Part shown: in pieces, positions 1 through 10,602 of the stretch | Layout of the letters: every line of letters begins with the position of its first letter | How positions within the stretch are numbered: the first letter of the stretch is position 1 | Source of the DNA: Ilex aquifolium | Taxonomy: Eukaryota; Streptophyta; Magnoliopsida; Aquifoliales; Aquifoliaceae | DNA: 64,000 nucleotides | Direction: 5' to 3' | Assembly (NCBI GenBank): GCA_951799425.1 | Contig: OX637391.1 | Span: 54,349,069 to 54,413,068, forward strand | Notes under the pieces: generated by a model | Told to the model about the DNA's origin: nothing | What the model saw: the letters and a program-made list of their open reading frames with translations, nothing else | The model's database searches: none | Translations under genes and position numbers: made by a program

Positions 1-28
1 TTAACAGGATAAACACGAGCATCTGAGG

Positions 29-1826
29 ATGAAGGCACTTATTCTCGTCGGAGGGTTTGGGACACGATTGAGGCCTCTGACTCTTAGTGTCCCAAAGCCA
101 CTTGTTGATTTTGCTAACAAACCTATGATCCTTCATCAGGTACAGCTTCTATGAGCATGTCCATCCGTGTTCAACTTTAATGGGCCCTCGGTCATATTGA
201 TGCTTCTTTGTGGATCACCTTCCTTTTGTAACTGTTTGTTTATCACTTTTTGACATGAACAAGGAGATGATACACCTTGTGCATGGCATATATTCTTCCC
301 TTTTGAAGAACTCTCCCCACCTCCCTAAGGAAAGAAAAAAGAAAAAATGGAAAAAAAAAACTTGTTTTGAATTCATGATGATTAGGAAGTTTTTGGTAAG
401 CTTTTCTGGTTTCACAGTCCGATGTAGAATATTCACCATATTAGGGGATTATATAATATGTTATGTATAACCCCATTTCATGATGTTTTGCTTACTTCTA
501 AAACTCAAGTGAAAACTGAACTTTGTGTCAGCAGAGAAATTTTATGGTTTTTCCATGATTATCATTATGAATAGTTTGTGTGTGTGTGTGATGGTTAAAC
601 ATGGGTTGATTTAATATCTTCTTTAATCTTATCAGATTGAAGCTCTCAAGGCCATTGGAGTGAGTGAAGTGGTTCTTGCTATCAATTACCAACCAGAGGT
701 AAATAATTGAGGCCCCGTATCCCACTTTGTGTATTGCTTGGAGATTTTTGTTGCAGCTACAAAATTGGTGATCACTTGGGGTAAAACCTCCTCCATGCAG
801 ATTATGCTGAATTTCTTGAAGGACTTTGAGACGAAGCTTGGGATCAAGATCACTTGCTCACAGGAGACTGAACCACTTGGCACTGCTGGTCCCCTGGCTC
901 TGGCTAGAGACAAACTGATAGATGAATCTGGTGAGCCATTCTTTGTCCTTAACAGTGATGTCATCAGTGAATACCCCCTGAAAGAGATGATTGAATTCCA
1001 CAAATCCCATGGAGGGGAGGCTTCCATAATGGTAACCAAGGTAAACTGGAATCCAAATAATTTCTGTTCTACTGTTCTGCAACATCATCTTAGACCTGTG
1101 GGAACTTTTGAATAAAGTTAGTTGATAGATAATGATTTTGATTGATATTTATAGGTAGATGAGCCTTCAAAATATGGCGTGGTCGTTATGGAAGAATCAA
1201 CTGGACAAGTGGAGAGATTTGTTGAAAAACCAAAATTATTTGTGGGTAACAAGATCAATGCTGGGATTTACCTGCTGAACCCATCTGTTCTTGATCGAAT
1301 TGAGCTAAGGCCTACCTCAATCGAGAAAGAGGTCTTCCCAAAAATTGCAGCTGCCAAAAAACTGTATGGGATGGTCCTACCTGGGTTTTGGATGGACATT
1401 GGGCAGCCAAGAGATTACATCTCTGGCTTGAGACTCTATCTAGACTCCTTGAGAAAGAAATCTTCATCCAAATTAGCTTCTGGACCTCATATTGTAGGCA
1501 ACGTTCTGGTGGATGCGAGTGCTAAAATTGGTGACGGATGCTTGATTGGGCCTGACGTTGCTATCGGCCCTGGTTGCGTGGTTGAGTCAGGGGTTAGACT
1601 CTCTCGCTGCACGGTAATGCGTGGAGTCCGCATCAAAAAACATGCATGCATCTCAAGTAGTATCATCGGCTGGCACTCCACCGTTGGGCAGTGGGCTCGT
1701 GTAGAAAACATGACTATCCTTGGAGAGGATGTTCATGTTTGTGATGAAATTTACAGCAACGGGGGTGTGGTTCTGCCGCACAAAGAGATCAAATCTAACA
1801 TTTTGAAGCCAGAAATAGTGATGTGA
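29..1826 (+). CDS. VTC1: Mannose-1-phosphate guanylyltransferase (GDP-mannose pyrophosphorylase), complete, 4 exons
   Basis: The enzyme makes GDP-mannose from mannose-1-phosphate and GTP in the cytosol. GDP-mannose feeds ascorbate synthesis (Smirnoff-Wheeler route), N-glycosylation, GPI anchors and mannan. Exons are 29-139, 636-698, 801-1040 and 1155-1826. All junctions are GT-AG and phase 0, giving 37+21+80+223 = 361 aa, the usual length of plant CYT1/VTC1. The N-terminus starts [18 protein letters not shown], the nucleotidyltransferase signature. FVEKPK and the [11 protein letters not shown] region (exon 4) belong to the sugar-binding part. The C-terminal 130 or so residues carry the left-handed beta-helix hexapeptide repeats (around [18 protein letters not shown]) and the family ending KPEIVM. 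The first ATG is used. A possible 3' splice site at position 7 (ttaacag) suggests a 5'UTR intron whose upstream exon lies outside the window. No lesion is seen. The last 146 nt recur at 51434. Confidence 0.96.
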
Positions 1827-2100
1827 AGGTATGTTGTTGGATCTGTTTTAGGGGTTAGTAAGTTATATTGTGTTTGATATTTGAGAATGTGTTCATTATT
1901 TTTCCTTTGCTTTTTAATTTCCTCCTTTTCAAGTGTAAAAGTCAGTCTCAAGGAGTCTGGAGTGATTTAAGCTTTGATGGTGAAAGGTCAATGTCTGTTG
2001 TGAAGGGTATAAATATGATCACTGGTTTGAAACATGTAATCTTTATATTGTATATAGAAATAAATTATCAGACACTTTCTCTCTGGTTTTTCGTCAATGG
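1827..2100 (+). terminator. 3'UTR and polyadenylation region of the GMPase gene
   Basis: T-rich sequence after the stop, with an AATAAA hexamer at 2059-2064 about 230 bp downstream. The exact cleavage site cannot be read. The stretch is repeated at 51580-51855. Confidence 0.5.
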
Positions 2101-2530
2101 CCATGTTGGAGCATAGATTTTTGTGTATTACCTGATTGGCATTTTAAATATATTGTCATGTGATGTTGGAAATAATGATGTCATGAGGTTTGAGTTTACA
2201 CCTCGTCCCTGTTACAATTTAAACTACCCCTTGGAGTTTTTCGTGTGCGTTCTAGGTAAGAAAAGGAGCACAATTGATGCATAGGCTGTTATCCTGCAGA
2301 ATGTAGTTATCTTACGTTATTTACCAAAGAGGAGCAAAGTAGGTTTATAAGATTTGTTAATCCGCTATTGGGCCCAGGCACGACCAGGGGATCGAGACTC
2401 GCTAGGGCAGACACGACTGGGGATCAAGACTCACCAGGTTAGAGAGACAGATAAAACGTGAATCACACTTTGGTACATTATAACATGGCATTGGCCCCGA
2501 TTGATTGCATTGTTGCACCTTTGAGGTGCA

Positions 2531-2803
2531 AAATCTAGCAAAGGGCATGCCCAGTAATGTTGGTTTCACAGAAGAAATTAGCATCGGTTGCTTTTTTTTT
2601 TAGTGTTTGTTACATAGACCCTCACATCAATAATCATAAACAAAAATACAAAAATACAAAAATACAAAAAAAAAAAAAAAAAAAATCTAGCACAGGGCAT
2701 GTCCAATAATGTTGGCTAAACAGAAGAAATTAGTGTCGGTTGCTTTTTTTATTGCTTGTTAGATAGACCCTCACATCAATAATCATAAAAAAATATAACG
2801 TGG
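2531..2803 (+). repeat. Two-copy tandem repeat, period about 152 bp
   Basis: The segment beginning aaatctagca at 2531 and running to the ATAATCATAAA stretch recurs at 2683, starting aaatctagca again. An A-rich microsatellite (CAAAAATA units) joins the two. The same pair exists in the second block at about 52295-52540, so it predates the segmental duplication. Confidence 0.75.
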
Positions 2804-3938
2804 GATTCAATAACTTTCAAGCCATAAACTGTGGGAATTATTTTCAATCTTTTGACTACATCACCATAAAAAAATTCATGTGTTTATATGTTTATGTAAG
2901 ACGTATTATATATAAGTGAATTCTTTATATGGGTGATCTAAGAAAAATTGAAAGAACGTGTATTAAAAAAGACGTAGATCCAAATTTTAGGGGTACTCAA
3001 CAATGCTGCAATATCTATTTTCTCATCAACTACTACAATAATGTCCCTCACATCTTTCCAAAATGTTCATTGTCTTCAAGCTTCTTGTATGGCGTGAGTC
3101 ACGCAGCCATCCACACCTGTCAATATCCATACAATAAGTAATTTTTTACTATTGGAAACTTCTTGACCCCTGACCATAATATCAAAAAAAAAAAATAATT
3201 TATTAATGGAGAATAACATTTGAATAATGATTAACAATAAATTTTATATTTTCCATATCTACTTTGATGTAGAGTGGCTGCAAAATAACAGCAGATCATA
3301 GAAGATTTTGAGGGCTAAAGGACTGTGTGACCTACCATGTGAGACGGCACCAACATTGGAACATAACCATATGTGCTTGTCCACAACAGTTAAAGAAAAA
3401 AAAAATAGGGGCAGATCCACATATTATGGCCTATCTAAATGAAAAAAGTTGTGTCTAGTGGACAAAAATCCTACTTAAAGCGAGGTTTACAAAAGAAAAA
3501 GTGATAGACAATCTTATCTCCACATTAGAAAAATTGATTTTGGACTAAGTGCTAACCTAGGTATTTCCATGAATTTATTAGAACACTGGCTCGTAGTAGT
3601 GACCACTGATGGGGGGATACCATTGTAACCTGCTGAAATGGTAGTTGTACAATGGTGAATGACTGATGCCGGGTGTAATTAAGTATTTATATTTCAACAT
3701 ATTTCCTAACATATAGGCTAGATTAGATTTTGGATGTAGCACACAATTTTTTTTTTTTTTTTTGTAATTAGAGTGGTGGCGAGATTTTGAACACGAGACT
3801 TTCTATTCTAGTACCATGTTAAATAACTATCTACTCTAAAATCTTAAACTGTTTGAAATGATGTAACTTTTTTTTGATCCAAGAGATGATGTAACTTAAA
3901 TAGTTATATTTCAATACATAATACATTTTATTTGTTTA

Positions 3939-4083
3939 TTAGGGATAACCCGTGTCTAAAGGCACAGTACAATATGAATGGTTTTGTGAGAAATGTTAGT
4001 GACCGTTGAATAAGTCTATTTGAGACTGTTGAATAAACTTATTGAAGTCTATCTGTTTGATATTATACATACATACAAATAGA
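3939..4083 (-). mobile_element. Short non-autonomous Helitron (145 bp)
   Basis: Read on the minus strand it begins TCTATTTGTATG and ends with a short imperfect hairpin (GTGCCT-TT-AGACAC) followed by GGGTTATCCCTAA, that is CTRR at the 3' end. On the plus strand it is flanked by A (3938) and T (4084), the A/T insertion site of Helitrons. No target duplication is seen, as expected. A 149-bp copy lies at 53682-53830 in the second block. Confidence 0.6.
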
Positions 4084-4450
4084 TTCTCACTGTTCAAAAA
4101 GAGTTAGATGGTTTCATACTTACACTTTATTTTGCTCAATCTGTCAGGAGAGCGGTACAGCCCATTCAAATGGGCTATAGCCCATTAACCTTCTTCAAGC
4201 TATAGAGCCTATTAAGCTTTAACAAAGCTATTGGGTGAACGTTGCAAGTTTTTCCTTAGGACATTGATTATGGATCCCCACTCTTTGGTCTGGGTTTAGA
4301 CTTCAATTGGGTTCATTAGAATGGCCCTGTTCAAAGCGTCCAGCTACTCAGCTCTTCATCTGATTTTGTGATGGACCTTCATGGTGGGCCTCATAGCCCA
4401 CACTTTCTAGCCTGTACAGGCTCCCGTTCATATTCATGTCATATTAAAAT

Positions 4451-4814
4451 GAGTGTTTTTGGTGTGGGTATATTTTTTAGACTTATTTGAAAGGAAGTGT
4501 ACGGATAAGTGTTTTACTCTATTAAGTTTAATTTTAATAAAATATCTTATGATTAGGTACAAAATTCAAATGACATTTGAATTTTTTTACTTAGTTACCC
4601 TTCCTTAAATTATGCATGATTTTTATTCTCTCCGTGTCTCTCGCTCTCTCCCTATTTTCTCTTCATCTCTCTCTCCCCCCTCTCCATTATTCTCTCACTA
4701 TCTCTCCCTTATTTTCTCTTTATCTCTGTCTCTCTTCATTACTGTCCTTATCTCTCTCCTTTTTTCTCTCGCTATTTCCCATTGATAATTTATTTTCTTT
4801 TCAAATATCTCTTA

Positions 4815-4854
<40 letters not shown>

Positions 4855-5622
4855 ATTTTTTCTCTTTGTTACTCTATCTCCTTATTTTCTCTCTCTCTTT
4901 ATATCAATGTCACAACAATACAATTACACTAATCAGTCACACAAATCAGTTATAATTGTCATATAATACATCAAACAGTTATACCAAACAATTACACAAA
5001 ATTATGACACCAACCTAATTTGTTATTCAGTTGTTTATAAAAACTAAAGAGTTGCACTATTTAGTATTATGACATAGTTACACAAATTATATACACAAAA
5101 TTTGGTATAATGGTAAAGTCTTTTGTGTAATGATAAACTCAATTTGATATATATAATTGGTGTAACTATGTCGTGATACTAAATGGTATAATGTAAACAA
5201 CTGAATGACAAATTGAGTTGACGTTGTAATTTCGTGTAATTGTTTGGTTTTATTAGAACACGTGAATAACTGTTTGATTAATTAATTGGTGTAACTGTGT
5301 TGTTGTAACGTTGATATGAGGATAGAGAGAATAAGAAAAGAAAGAGTAACGGTGACAAAAAATAAGAGGAGATATAGTGAGAGATAGAGAAAAATGAAAA
5401 AATTAAATTAAATCTTTATATATTTCAAAAAAATAAATTATCAATTTGTGAGAGATAGATAGATAGAGAGAAAATAGGGAAGAGAAAGTGAGAGAGTAAT
5501 GGAGTAATAAATTACCTTTTAGTATTTTTTTTCAAAAAAATATACTTATAGCCAAATAAGTTTCTTTAATGTAGTTTAATTCAATTAAGTCTAAATTTTT
5601 GTATCCGCTTTCAAATTCCCCC
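4451..5622. mobile_element. Foldback-type MITE (1.17 kb) with 8-bp flanking repeats
   Basis: The element is flanked by ATTAAAAT at 4443-4450 and 5623-5630. Its two halves form a long imperfect inverted repeat. The left arm is rich in CT microsatellite (about 4630-4900), followed by AATTACAC-type sequence. The right arm carries the reverse complement, ending in GAGAGA tracts (5320-5510). The turn is near 5110. The outer ends share a degenerate TIR around TTTAGACTTA(A/T)TTGAA. The homologous sites at 13057-13064 and 44674-44681 have a single ATTAAAAT and lack the element. An 8-bp duplication suits hAT-like elements. The 116-aa ORF at 4616 is only the translated CT repeat. Confidence 0.72.
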
Positions 5623-5766
5623 ATTAAAATTTATTAAATTTGTTTTAATTTATTTATAATTGAATATAATTAAAGTAGTATTCAATTATATTTACATTAA
5701 ATATTATTGAGTTATATTATATATAATTAAAGAATTATTTATTAAATATGGCACCTTCCAAACATA

Positions 5767-6558
5767 TTTAACTATGTGGGAGTGACATCTATATGACTAT
5801 TGTGCATCTCCAATCCTAAATTTAACCTAAAAAAGTGGAGTGAGACTTATCTCTTTTTAGAAAATTAACAGTAGAAGTATTGTTGATTGAAACAGTGTCG
5901 TTTTAAAACAACATTGTTTTGTTAAATAGAACGGATCCAAAAAAGTGTTTATTAAAAATGATTTAACTAAAAGTGTGATTTCTAAACACACTTTTTTTTT
6001 GTTAAACATTCTAAACACTCCTTTAAAGGGAGTTCACGTCTTTTTGAAAAAATTATGTTTACAAATCACACTTTAAAAAATGTCAAATAGGGAGTTATTT
6101 CTTGAACCTCGTTATTAGTTCGAGATTAATTTTAAACTAAAAAATTCTAAGTTTGAAACTTGTCAAACTCCCTTGGAGTCAGATTTATCACTTGTGAATT
6201 CTCTTTACGGATGAACTATAAATTTAGACATTCTAAATTTGGAACTTATCAATTCCATGAATGATATGTCTCTAATCAGATCGAGTCAGGCAACAAGAGA
6301 TTTATCACTTGTGAATTTCCTTCACAGAAGAACTATAAATTCAAATATTTTGAATTCAAAAATTATCAATTCTCTGAATGATATGTCTCTGATCAGGTCA
6401 AAAAAGAGATTAATGGAGTTACACCTAAATTGGTCCGAGTGATATAAAAAAGCAAAAAAAACTAAGAACTGAAACCAGAACCGCCATATTCGATACCTAA
6501 ATCCCAACTCTCATGTCACTAAACCCTCAGTCTCCCTCGCACAAAACTTGAAATCAAA
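5767..6558 (+). promoter_or_regulatory. 5' flank of the p32/MAM33 gene, copy 1, with a tandem duplication
   Basis: This AT-rich flank is shared by all four p32/MAM33 copies (58071-58748 is the closest; 13200-13936 and 44800-45600 are more diverged). The last 100 bp before the ATG are conserved (CCGCCATATTCGAT..., then CTAAACCCTCAGTCTC), probably core promoter and 5'UTR. Copy 1 alone has a tandem duplication of about 117 bp starting at AGATTTATCA (6181 and 6298). Confidence 0.55.
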
Positions 6559-6723
6559 ATGGCTTTCAGTTCAACACTTCGCAGGTCCGCTTCACAAGTT
6601 CTTCCTTTGGCGATTGGAGCCGTCGGAAGTCAAAGGTACTACCACCACTGCCCTGTTCTGTTTTCCGCCGTTCATTGGAAAACTGTCCCAAGATGCAAAC
6701 ATTTGTTGGTTCAAGTACAATAA
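6559..6723 (+). pseudogene. Chimera: p32/MAM33 exon 1 start fused out of frame to an LRR exon tail
   Basis: The first 38 codons (MAFSSTLRRSASQVLPLAIG onward) match the N-terminal presequence of the mitochondrial p32/MAM33 copies at 13937, 45601 and 58749. At 6672/6673 the sequence switches from the p32 text (...TTTTCCGCCGTT) to the NLR LRR text (CATTGGAAAACTGTCCC...). From there the p32 frame reads the LRR DNA in a wrong frame and stops at 6721, giving 54 aa. The LRR frame itself stays open to 6815. The p32 promoter region and start codon are intact, so the short presequence-bearing peptide could be made, but a function is not implied. The junction looks like ectopic recombination between a p32 copy and an LRR exon like the one at 41261-41758. 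Confidence 0.8.
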
Positions 6724-6815
6724 GGTCAAAAGAAGCAAGTGAAGAAGGGTTGGAGGGACAAATAGATCAAGAAGGCAACTCTAGCATCACCATACAACCA
6801 TTTTTCAATGAAAAG
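6673..6815 (+). pseudogene. Orphan tail of a type-B LRR exon
   Basis: Encodes the last 47 codons of a B-type LRR exon (LENCPKMQTFVGSS... to ITIQPFFNEK). A GT donor follows at 6816 with the usual CT tract. It is closest to the exon at 41261-41758: the following intron also shares the GGGATTTAC(T/C)AGTGCCATAGG variant. Its 5' half was replaced by the p32 sequence, so no acceptor remains. Confidence 0.8.
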
Positions 6816-7431
6816 GTACATTATCTTTCTCTCTCTCTCTCAAAACTACTTATGTATACAAAGGGATTTACTAGTGCCATAGGACGATCAATTTTCAGGA
6901 TAGCAAATGTGACATGTAACCAATACTAATTATGTTCCCTAGTTCTTCTCTACTTCGCTCACCACCTGTCTGAAAAATACTCATTTCACTTTTTCTTACT
7001 TTGCTGTAAATTCAAACTGAAGTAGTGAGAAATTGACTTGAACCTGATTGGACCCAAACTTGAGGCCAAATACTCTTTTTCATTTTATTTTTTTATAGAA
7101 ATTGAGATTGACGCATGCAAGCAAAAAGTTATGGCAATTGTTTTGTTAGTAATATCTAGTTATCTATTTATTATTTATTTTGTTTGGGTCATTGTTTTGT
7201 TTTGCTTCCTTGTTTCTCAAGCCCAACACATGACTGTGAAAATGCCCACGTGACTGGTGAAGAAAGTATGAATTGTTCAAGGTGGCAAAGTTTTTGATTA
7301 CTATTGATGATTTTTCTTATGCTATATATTAATCAAGCATAACTAAATTTCTAGTTCATTTTCTCTCCTTGAAGCTTATAGTATTTGTCTAATTATGAAC
7401 ATTCATGTGCTAATATAACGTAAATTGGCAG

Positions 7432-7893
7432 GTTGTACTTCATGCCCTAGAGAACTTGAATCTTCAGAGACTAGATAACCTGAAAAAGATATGGCAAAAC
7501 GAACATCCAGTAGATTGCTTTAATCAACTAAATTTTCTAACTGTGTGTGAATGTAACAATTTGTTAGAAGTTGTACCATGCAAATTACTCCCGATGCTAC
7601 ACAATTTGAAAAAGCTCGTTGTAAGAGAATGTGATTTAGTGGAAGAGGTCCTAGAACAAGGAGAAGATTCTGGAGGAAAACTTGTGTTCCCTAATGTTCA
7701 CACTTTTGAACTTGTACATCTACCAAACCTCAAGAGTTTCCACTTGGGAAATCATAACTCATATGAGGAAATTTTTTTATTAGAAATGTCTATTTCTTTA
7801 TTTCTTATGTCCTTTATTTGGATCACTTGGTGGTTGTATGTCCTTGTTCCTCTAGCCCGCCAGATAACTGTAAAAATGCTAACAAGACAAATG
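7432..7893 (+). CDS. LRR exon, type B, with exonised intron tail (orphan NLR cluster 1)
   Basis: The AG acceptor is at 7430-7431. The exon opens VVLHALENLNLQRLDNLKKI and encodes irregular LRRs of the RPS2/At4g27190 type (L..L.V..C..L pattern). After LKSFHLGNH the normal B-exon text (TLEWPSL...) is missing. The frame runs on into DNA that is intron elsewhere (compare 35800-35950), adding NSYEEIFLLEMS and a strongly hydrophobic stretch to ARQITVKMLTRQM. ATG|GTAAGT at 7891-7896 is a good donor, giving a 462-nt phase 0-0 exon. Whether the cluster is transcribed is unknown; no NB-ARC exon precedes it. Confidence 0.6.
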
Positions 7894-7938
7894 GTAAGTA
7901 TTTTTTTATTAAGATTGATGAATAATGTAATTTAGCAG

Positions 7939-8700
7939 GTTGTATTTCCAGCATTGGAGAGCTTGGATCTCAGTGGACTGGAAAAAATGGAAAAGATATG
8001 GCACGAACAATTGCTTCTTGCCAGGAACTTCAACAGATTGACTGAACTGTCAATAAGTGACTGTGAAAAGCTAATCACAATTTTTCCATCTAGTTTGGGA
8101 GAATTGTTACAGAATTTGGTAGATTTATCTGTTTCATATTGTGAGTTGTTGGAGGACCTATGTGAAGGACATAATGCAACTTCAGTAACACTACCAAGGA
8201 TAAATAATTTTGAATTGTTTGGTTTACCAAGCTTGAAGGATGTATGGTGGAACAAGGACTGCACTGAATCTCTTAACTTCCAAAATCTCACAAATCTCAC
8301 CGTCGGAGGATGCAAATGTCGGAGATATCTTCTCTCTTTTACTGCATCGAAACTTCTTATTCAACTGCAATATCTTGAGTTAGTAGAATGCGACATGGTG
8401 AAAGAGATAATAGCAACTGAAAGAGAGGAAGATGCAGTGGTTGTTGACACAATTGTGTTCCCTAAATTATTTGAGCTTTGCATCTCTCATTTGCCAGAAC
8501 TCACAAGCTTCTACCAAGGGAATTGTACTTTAGAGTTCCACTCTTTGCAAAATTTTGTGATTGATGATTGTCCCAAGATGCGAACATTTGTTGGTTCAAG
8601 CACAAAAAGGCCAAAACAAGCAAGTGAAGAAGGGTTGGAGGGACAAACAAATCAAGAAGGCAACTCTAGCGTCACCATACAACCATTTTTCAATGAAAAG
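7939..8700 (+). CDS. LRR exon, type A (A1), orphan NLR cluster 1
   Basis: A 762-nt exon (254 codons, phase 0-0) between the acceptor TTTAGCAG (ends 7938) and the donor GTATGT (8701). It encodes LRRs beginning VVFPALESLDLSGLEKMEKI, with GGCKCRRYLLSFTASKLLIQ in the middle and ending TIQPFFNEK. It is open throughout. It is nearly identical to the exon at 37924-38685 of the CNL gene. In NLRs this region forms the solenoid for recognition and autoinhibition. Here it lacks the NB-ARC part upstream, so it is probably a gene fragment. Confidence 0.75.
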
Positions 8701-9362
8701 GTATGTGCTCTCTCTCTCTGTCTCTCTTGCTCACTCTCTCTAAACTACTTATGTGTACAAAGGGAAAACCTGGGAGAAAAATTATCATATATCTATGCTG
8801 ATTTATCAGTTCCATAGGACTATCAATTTTCAGGATAGCAAATGTGACATGTAACCAATACTAATTGTGGTCCCTAGTTCGTCTCTACTTCGCTCACCAC
8901 CTGTGAAAAATACTCATTTCAGTTTTTCTTAGTTGTAGTAAATTCAAACTGAAGTAGTGAGAAATTGACTTGAACCTGATTGGACCCAAACTCGAAGCCA
9001 AATACTCTTTTTCATTTTTTTTTTTATAGAAATTGAGATTGACACATGCAAACAAAAAGTTATGGCAATTGTTTTGTTAGTAATATCTAGTTATCTATTT
9101 ATTATTTCTTTTGTTTGGATCATTGTTTTGTTTTACTTCCTTGTTTCTCAAGCCCAACAAATGACTGTGAAAATGCCCACGTGACTGGTGAAGAAAGTTT
9201 GAATTGTTCAAGGTGGCAAAGTATTTAATTACTATTGATGATTCTTCTTATCCTATATATTAATCAAGTACAACGTAATTTCTAGTTCCTTTTCTCTCCT
9301 TGAAGTTTATAGTATTTGTCTAATTATGAACATTCATGTGTTAATATAACATAAATTGGCAG

Positions 9363-9824
9363 GTTGTATTTCACGACCTCGAAGATTTGAATCTTTAGAG
9401 ACTAGATAACCTGAAAAAGATATGGCACAACGAACTTCCAGTAGATTGCTTTAATCAACTAGATGTTCTTACTGTGCACAAAAGTAACAATTTGTTAAAA
9501 GTTGTACCAACCAAATTACTCCCAATGCTACACAATTTGGGCAAGCTTGTTGTAAGAGAATGTGATTTAGTGGAATAGGTCCTGGAACAAGGAGAAGATT
9601 CTGGAGGAAAACTTGTGTTCCCTAATGTTCACACTCTTGAACTTGTACATCTACCAAACCTTAAGAGTTTCTACTTGGGAAATCATAACTCCTATGAGGA
9701 ATTTTTTTTATTAGAAATGTCTATTTCTTTATTTCTTATTTCCTTTGTTTGTGTCACTTGGTGGTTGTATGTCCTTGTTCCTCAAGCCCGCCAGATAACT
9801 GTAAAATTGCTAACAGGACAAATG
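9363..9824 (+). pseudogene. Degenerate type-B LRR exon (B2)
   Basis: Aligns with the type-B exon at 39337 and carries the same fused intron tail. It has in-frame stops (TAG in place of CAG near 9398, TAG near 9574), and the downstream donor is lost (ATGGAAATT instead of ATGGTAAGT). It cannot contribute a coding exon as it stands. Confidence 0.8.
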
Positions 9825-9873
9825 GAAATTTTATTTTATCTTATTAAGATTGATGAATAATGTAATTTCGCAG

Positions 9874-10290
9874 GTTGTATTTCCCGCATTGGAGATCTTG
9901 CATCTTAGTGGATTGGACAAAATAGAAAAGATATGGCACAAACAATTGCTTCTTGCCGGGAACTTCAACAGATTGACTAAACTGTCAATAAGCAATTGTG
10001 AAAACCTAATAACACTTTTTCCATCCAGTTTGGTACAATTGTTACAGAATTTGATAGATTTATCTGTTTCATATTGTGTTTTGTTGGAGGACCAATGTGA
10101 AGGACATAATGCAACTTCAGTAAAACTACCAAGGATAAAGAATTTGGTGATTGAAAAATGTCCCAAGATGCAAACATTTGTTGGTTCAAACACAAAAAGG
10201 CCAAAAGAAGCAAGTGAAGAAGGGTTGGAGGGACAAACAAATCAAGAAAGCAACTCTAGCGTCACCATACAACCATTTTTCAATGAAATA
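9874..10290 (+). pseudogene. Type-A LRR exon with an in-frame 345-nt internal deletion (A2)
   Basis: The acceptor TTTCGCAG ends at 9873. The exon starts VVFPALEILHLSGLDKIEKI but jumps from LPRIKN directly to LVIEKCPKMQTF, losing 345 nt (115 codons), so 417 nt remain in frame. The donor is altered (GAAATA|GTACAT instead of GAAAAG|GTAC), so splicing is doubtful. Confidence 0.7.
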
Positions 10291-10602
10291 GTACATGCTC
10301 TCTCCCTCTCTCTCTAAACTACTTATGTATACAAAGGGAAATGTGTATGTAACCATGAAATGTGTTACTAAAAAGCGTTTTTGTAAATTGAAGTCTACAA
10401 TATTTTTCTTCATTTGTCACAACTCATATGAGGAAATTTTTTTATTAGTAATGTGTACTTCTTTATTTCTTATTTCCTTTGTTTGGGTCACTTGGTGGTT
10501 GTATGTCCTTGTTCCTCAAGCCTGCCAGATAACTGTAAAAATGCTAACAAGACAAATGACAAGTTTTTTTTATTAAGATTGATGAATAATGTAATTTCGC
10601 AG

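Larger units (their letters stand above)
1681..5766 (+). repeat. Segmental duplication block, copy 1 (GMPase tail plus downstream DNA)
   Basis: By eye this block aligns almost base for base with 51434-55556. It starts inside GMPase exon 4 and runs through noncoding DNA. Most of 2690-3460 looks identical between copies, so the duplication is young or has been homogenised. Apart from the elements listed separately, 2101-3938 holds no gene I can support. Its short ORFs (for example 2929-3141) occur identically in both copies but resemble no known protein. Confidence 0.9.

Noticed and set aside
2929-3141. 70-aa ORF present identically at 52674
   Set aside because: Conservation is explained by the recent segmental duplication of noncoding DNA; no start context, introns or family resemblance.
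3745-3900. Possible remnant of an LTR-element primer-binding region (GTACCATGTTAAATAACTATC, minus strand)
   Set aside because: Only a short, decayed resemblance to the tRNA-Met primer site is seen and no terminal repeats or coding parts, so I do not call an element.
4616-4966. 116-aa ORF rich in Ser/Leu
   Set aside because: It is the translated CT microsatellite of the foldback element; the copy at 54359-54734 opens in two different frames.
7932-8315. Minus-strand ORFs opposite the LRR exons (also at 10488, 35926, 37836 and 39728)
   Set aside because: Each is the antisense shadow of a conserved type-A exon and recurs only because the exon does.
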